The notes under the pieces were generated by a model. It was not told the DNA's origin, did not search any database, and was given only the letters and a program-made list of their open reading frames with translations. From assembly GCA_021107685.1 (NCBI GenBank), contig JAIOSH010000607.1:1-6029 (forward strand): 6,029 bases of DNA, given 5' to 3'. Positions 5,878 through 6,029 of the stretch are shown here, in pieces. This stretch comes from Bacteroidales bacterium (lineage in GTDB: Bacteria > Bacteroidota > Bacteroidia > Bacteroidales > SMBSF39). A program made the position numbers and the translations under genes. Positions within the stretch are counted from its first letter, which is position 1. Each line of letters begins with the position of its first letter.

Positions 5878-6027
5878 TTATCTCATTAATATCATCTTTT
5901 TAATGAACACTCGTTTGCCTGCTGATAATTTATATAGATAAATACCCGGGGAACAGAAATTATTTTCTGCGTCTTTCCCATTCCAAATAATAGAATATTT
6001 TCCTTTGGTCATTTCGTTTTCCGAAAT
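5878..6027 (-). CDS. T9SS cargo protein, C-terminal 49 residues only (5' end beyond window)
   Basis: A minus-strand frame enters from the right edge and ends at TAA (5880-5878). It encodes 49 residues ending YLYKLSAGKRVFIKKMILMR. The segment GKYSIIWNGKDAENN followed by FCSPGIYLYKL is the FlgD-like / type A T9SS C-terminal sorting domain: a W-N-G-x-D turn, the S-x-G-I-Y-hydrophobic-Y-K-hydrophobic strand, and a basic KKMILM end. The product is therefore an exported or surface-anchored protein. Its catalytic or binding part lies outside the window, so its function is unknown. It converges on the propeller gene, with the candidate MITE in the gap; its stop is 67 bases from the MITE's right end. 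Confidence 0.85.
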   Translation of the reverse strand: MSENEMTKGKYSIIWNGKDAENNFCSPGIYLYKLSAGKRVFIKKMILMR

Positions 6028-6029
6028 AA

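Overview
The window looks like AT-rich chromosomal DNA from a member of the Bacteroidota. Two genes encode C-terminal tails typical of type IX secretion (T9SS) cargo. A promoter of the phylum's TTTG / TAnnTTTG type is visible, and one gene is a large secreted SBBP-repeat beta-propeller protein of the kind common in this phylum. Exact genus cannot be read from the sequence.

Layout: (1) 1-232, minus strand: the first 77 codons of a small conserved hypothetical protein that runs off the left edge. (2) 390-2315: an insertion sequence of the ISAzo13 family (DDE transposase, minus strand) with imperfect ~30-bp terminal inverted repeats and a proposed 3-bp TTA duplication. Its transposase is unusual. 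It carries about 140 residues of two winged-helix-like modules in front of the normal ISAzo13 body, and the reading frame is broken once, at a run of nine A, exactly between the DNA-binding part and the catalytic part. A canonical promoter and a perfect 15-bp inverted repeat sit just upstream of its start. Their geometry suggests autoregulation and/or fold-back protection against read-through transcription. (3) 2319-2475: the leader and probable promoter of the next gene, with a 14-bp direct repeat. (4) 2476-5421, plus strand: a 981-residue secreted protein with signal peptide, 14 beta-propeller units (probably two seven-bladed propellers) and a T9SS type A sorting domain. (5) 5422-5877: non-coding. 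Most of it is a 371-bp candidate miniature element (MITE) with 17-bp terminal inverted repeats (16/17) directly flanked by a 5-bp TAATC duplication. (6) 5878-6027, minus strand: the last 49 codons of a second T9SS cargo protein, convergent with the propeller gene.

The two cargo genes share the secretion route (Sec, then T9SS) but nothing shows that they work together. The two mobile elements lie in intergenic spaces and break neither neighbour. The parts most worth a second look are the frameshifted, winged-helix-extended transposase with its fold-back operator, and the candidate MITE. No RNA genes or CRISPR arrays were seen.
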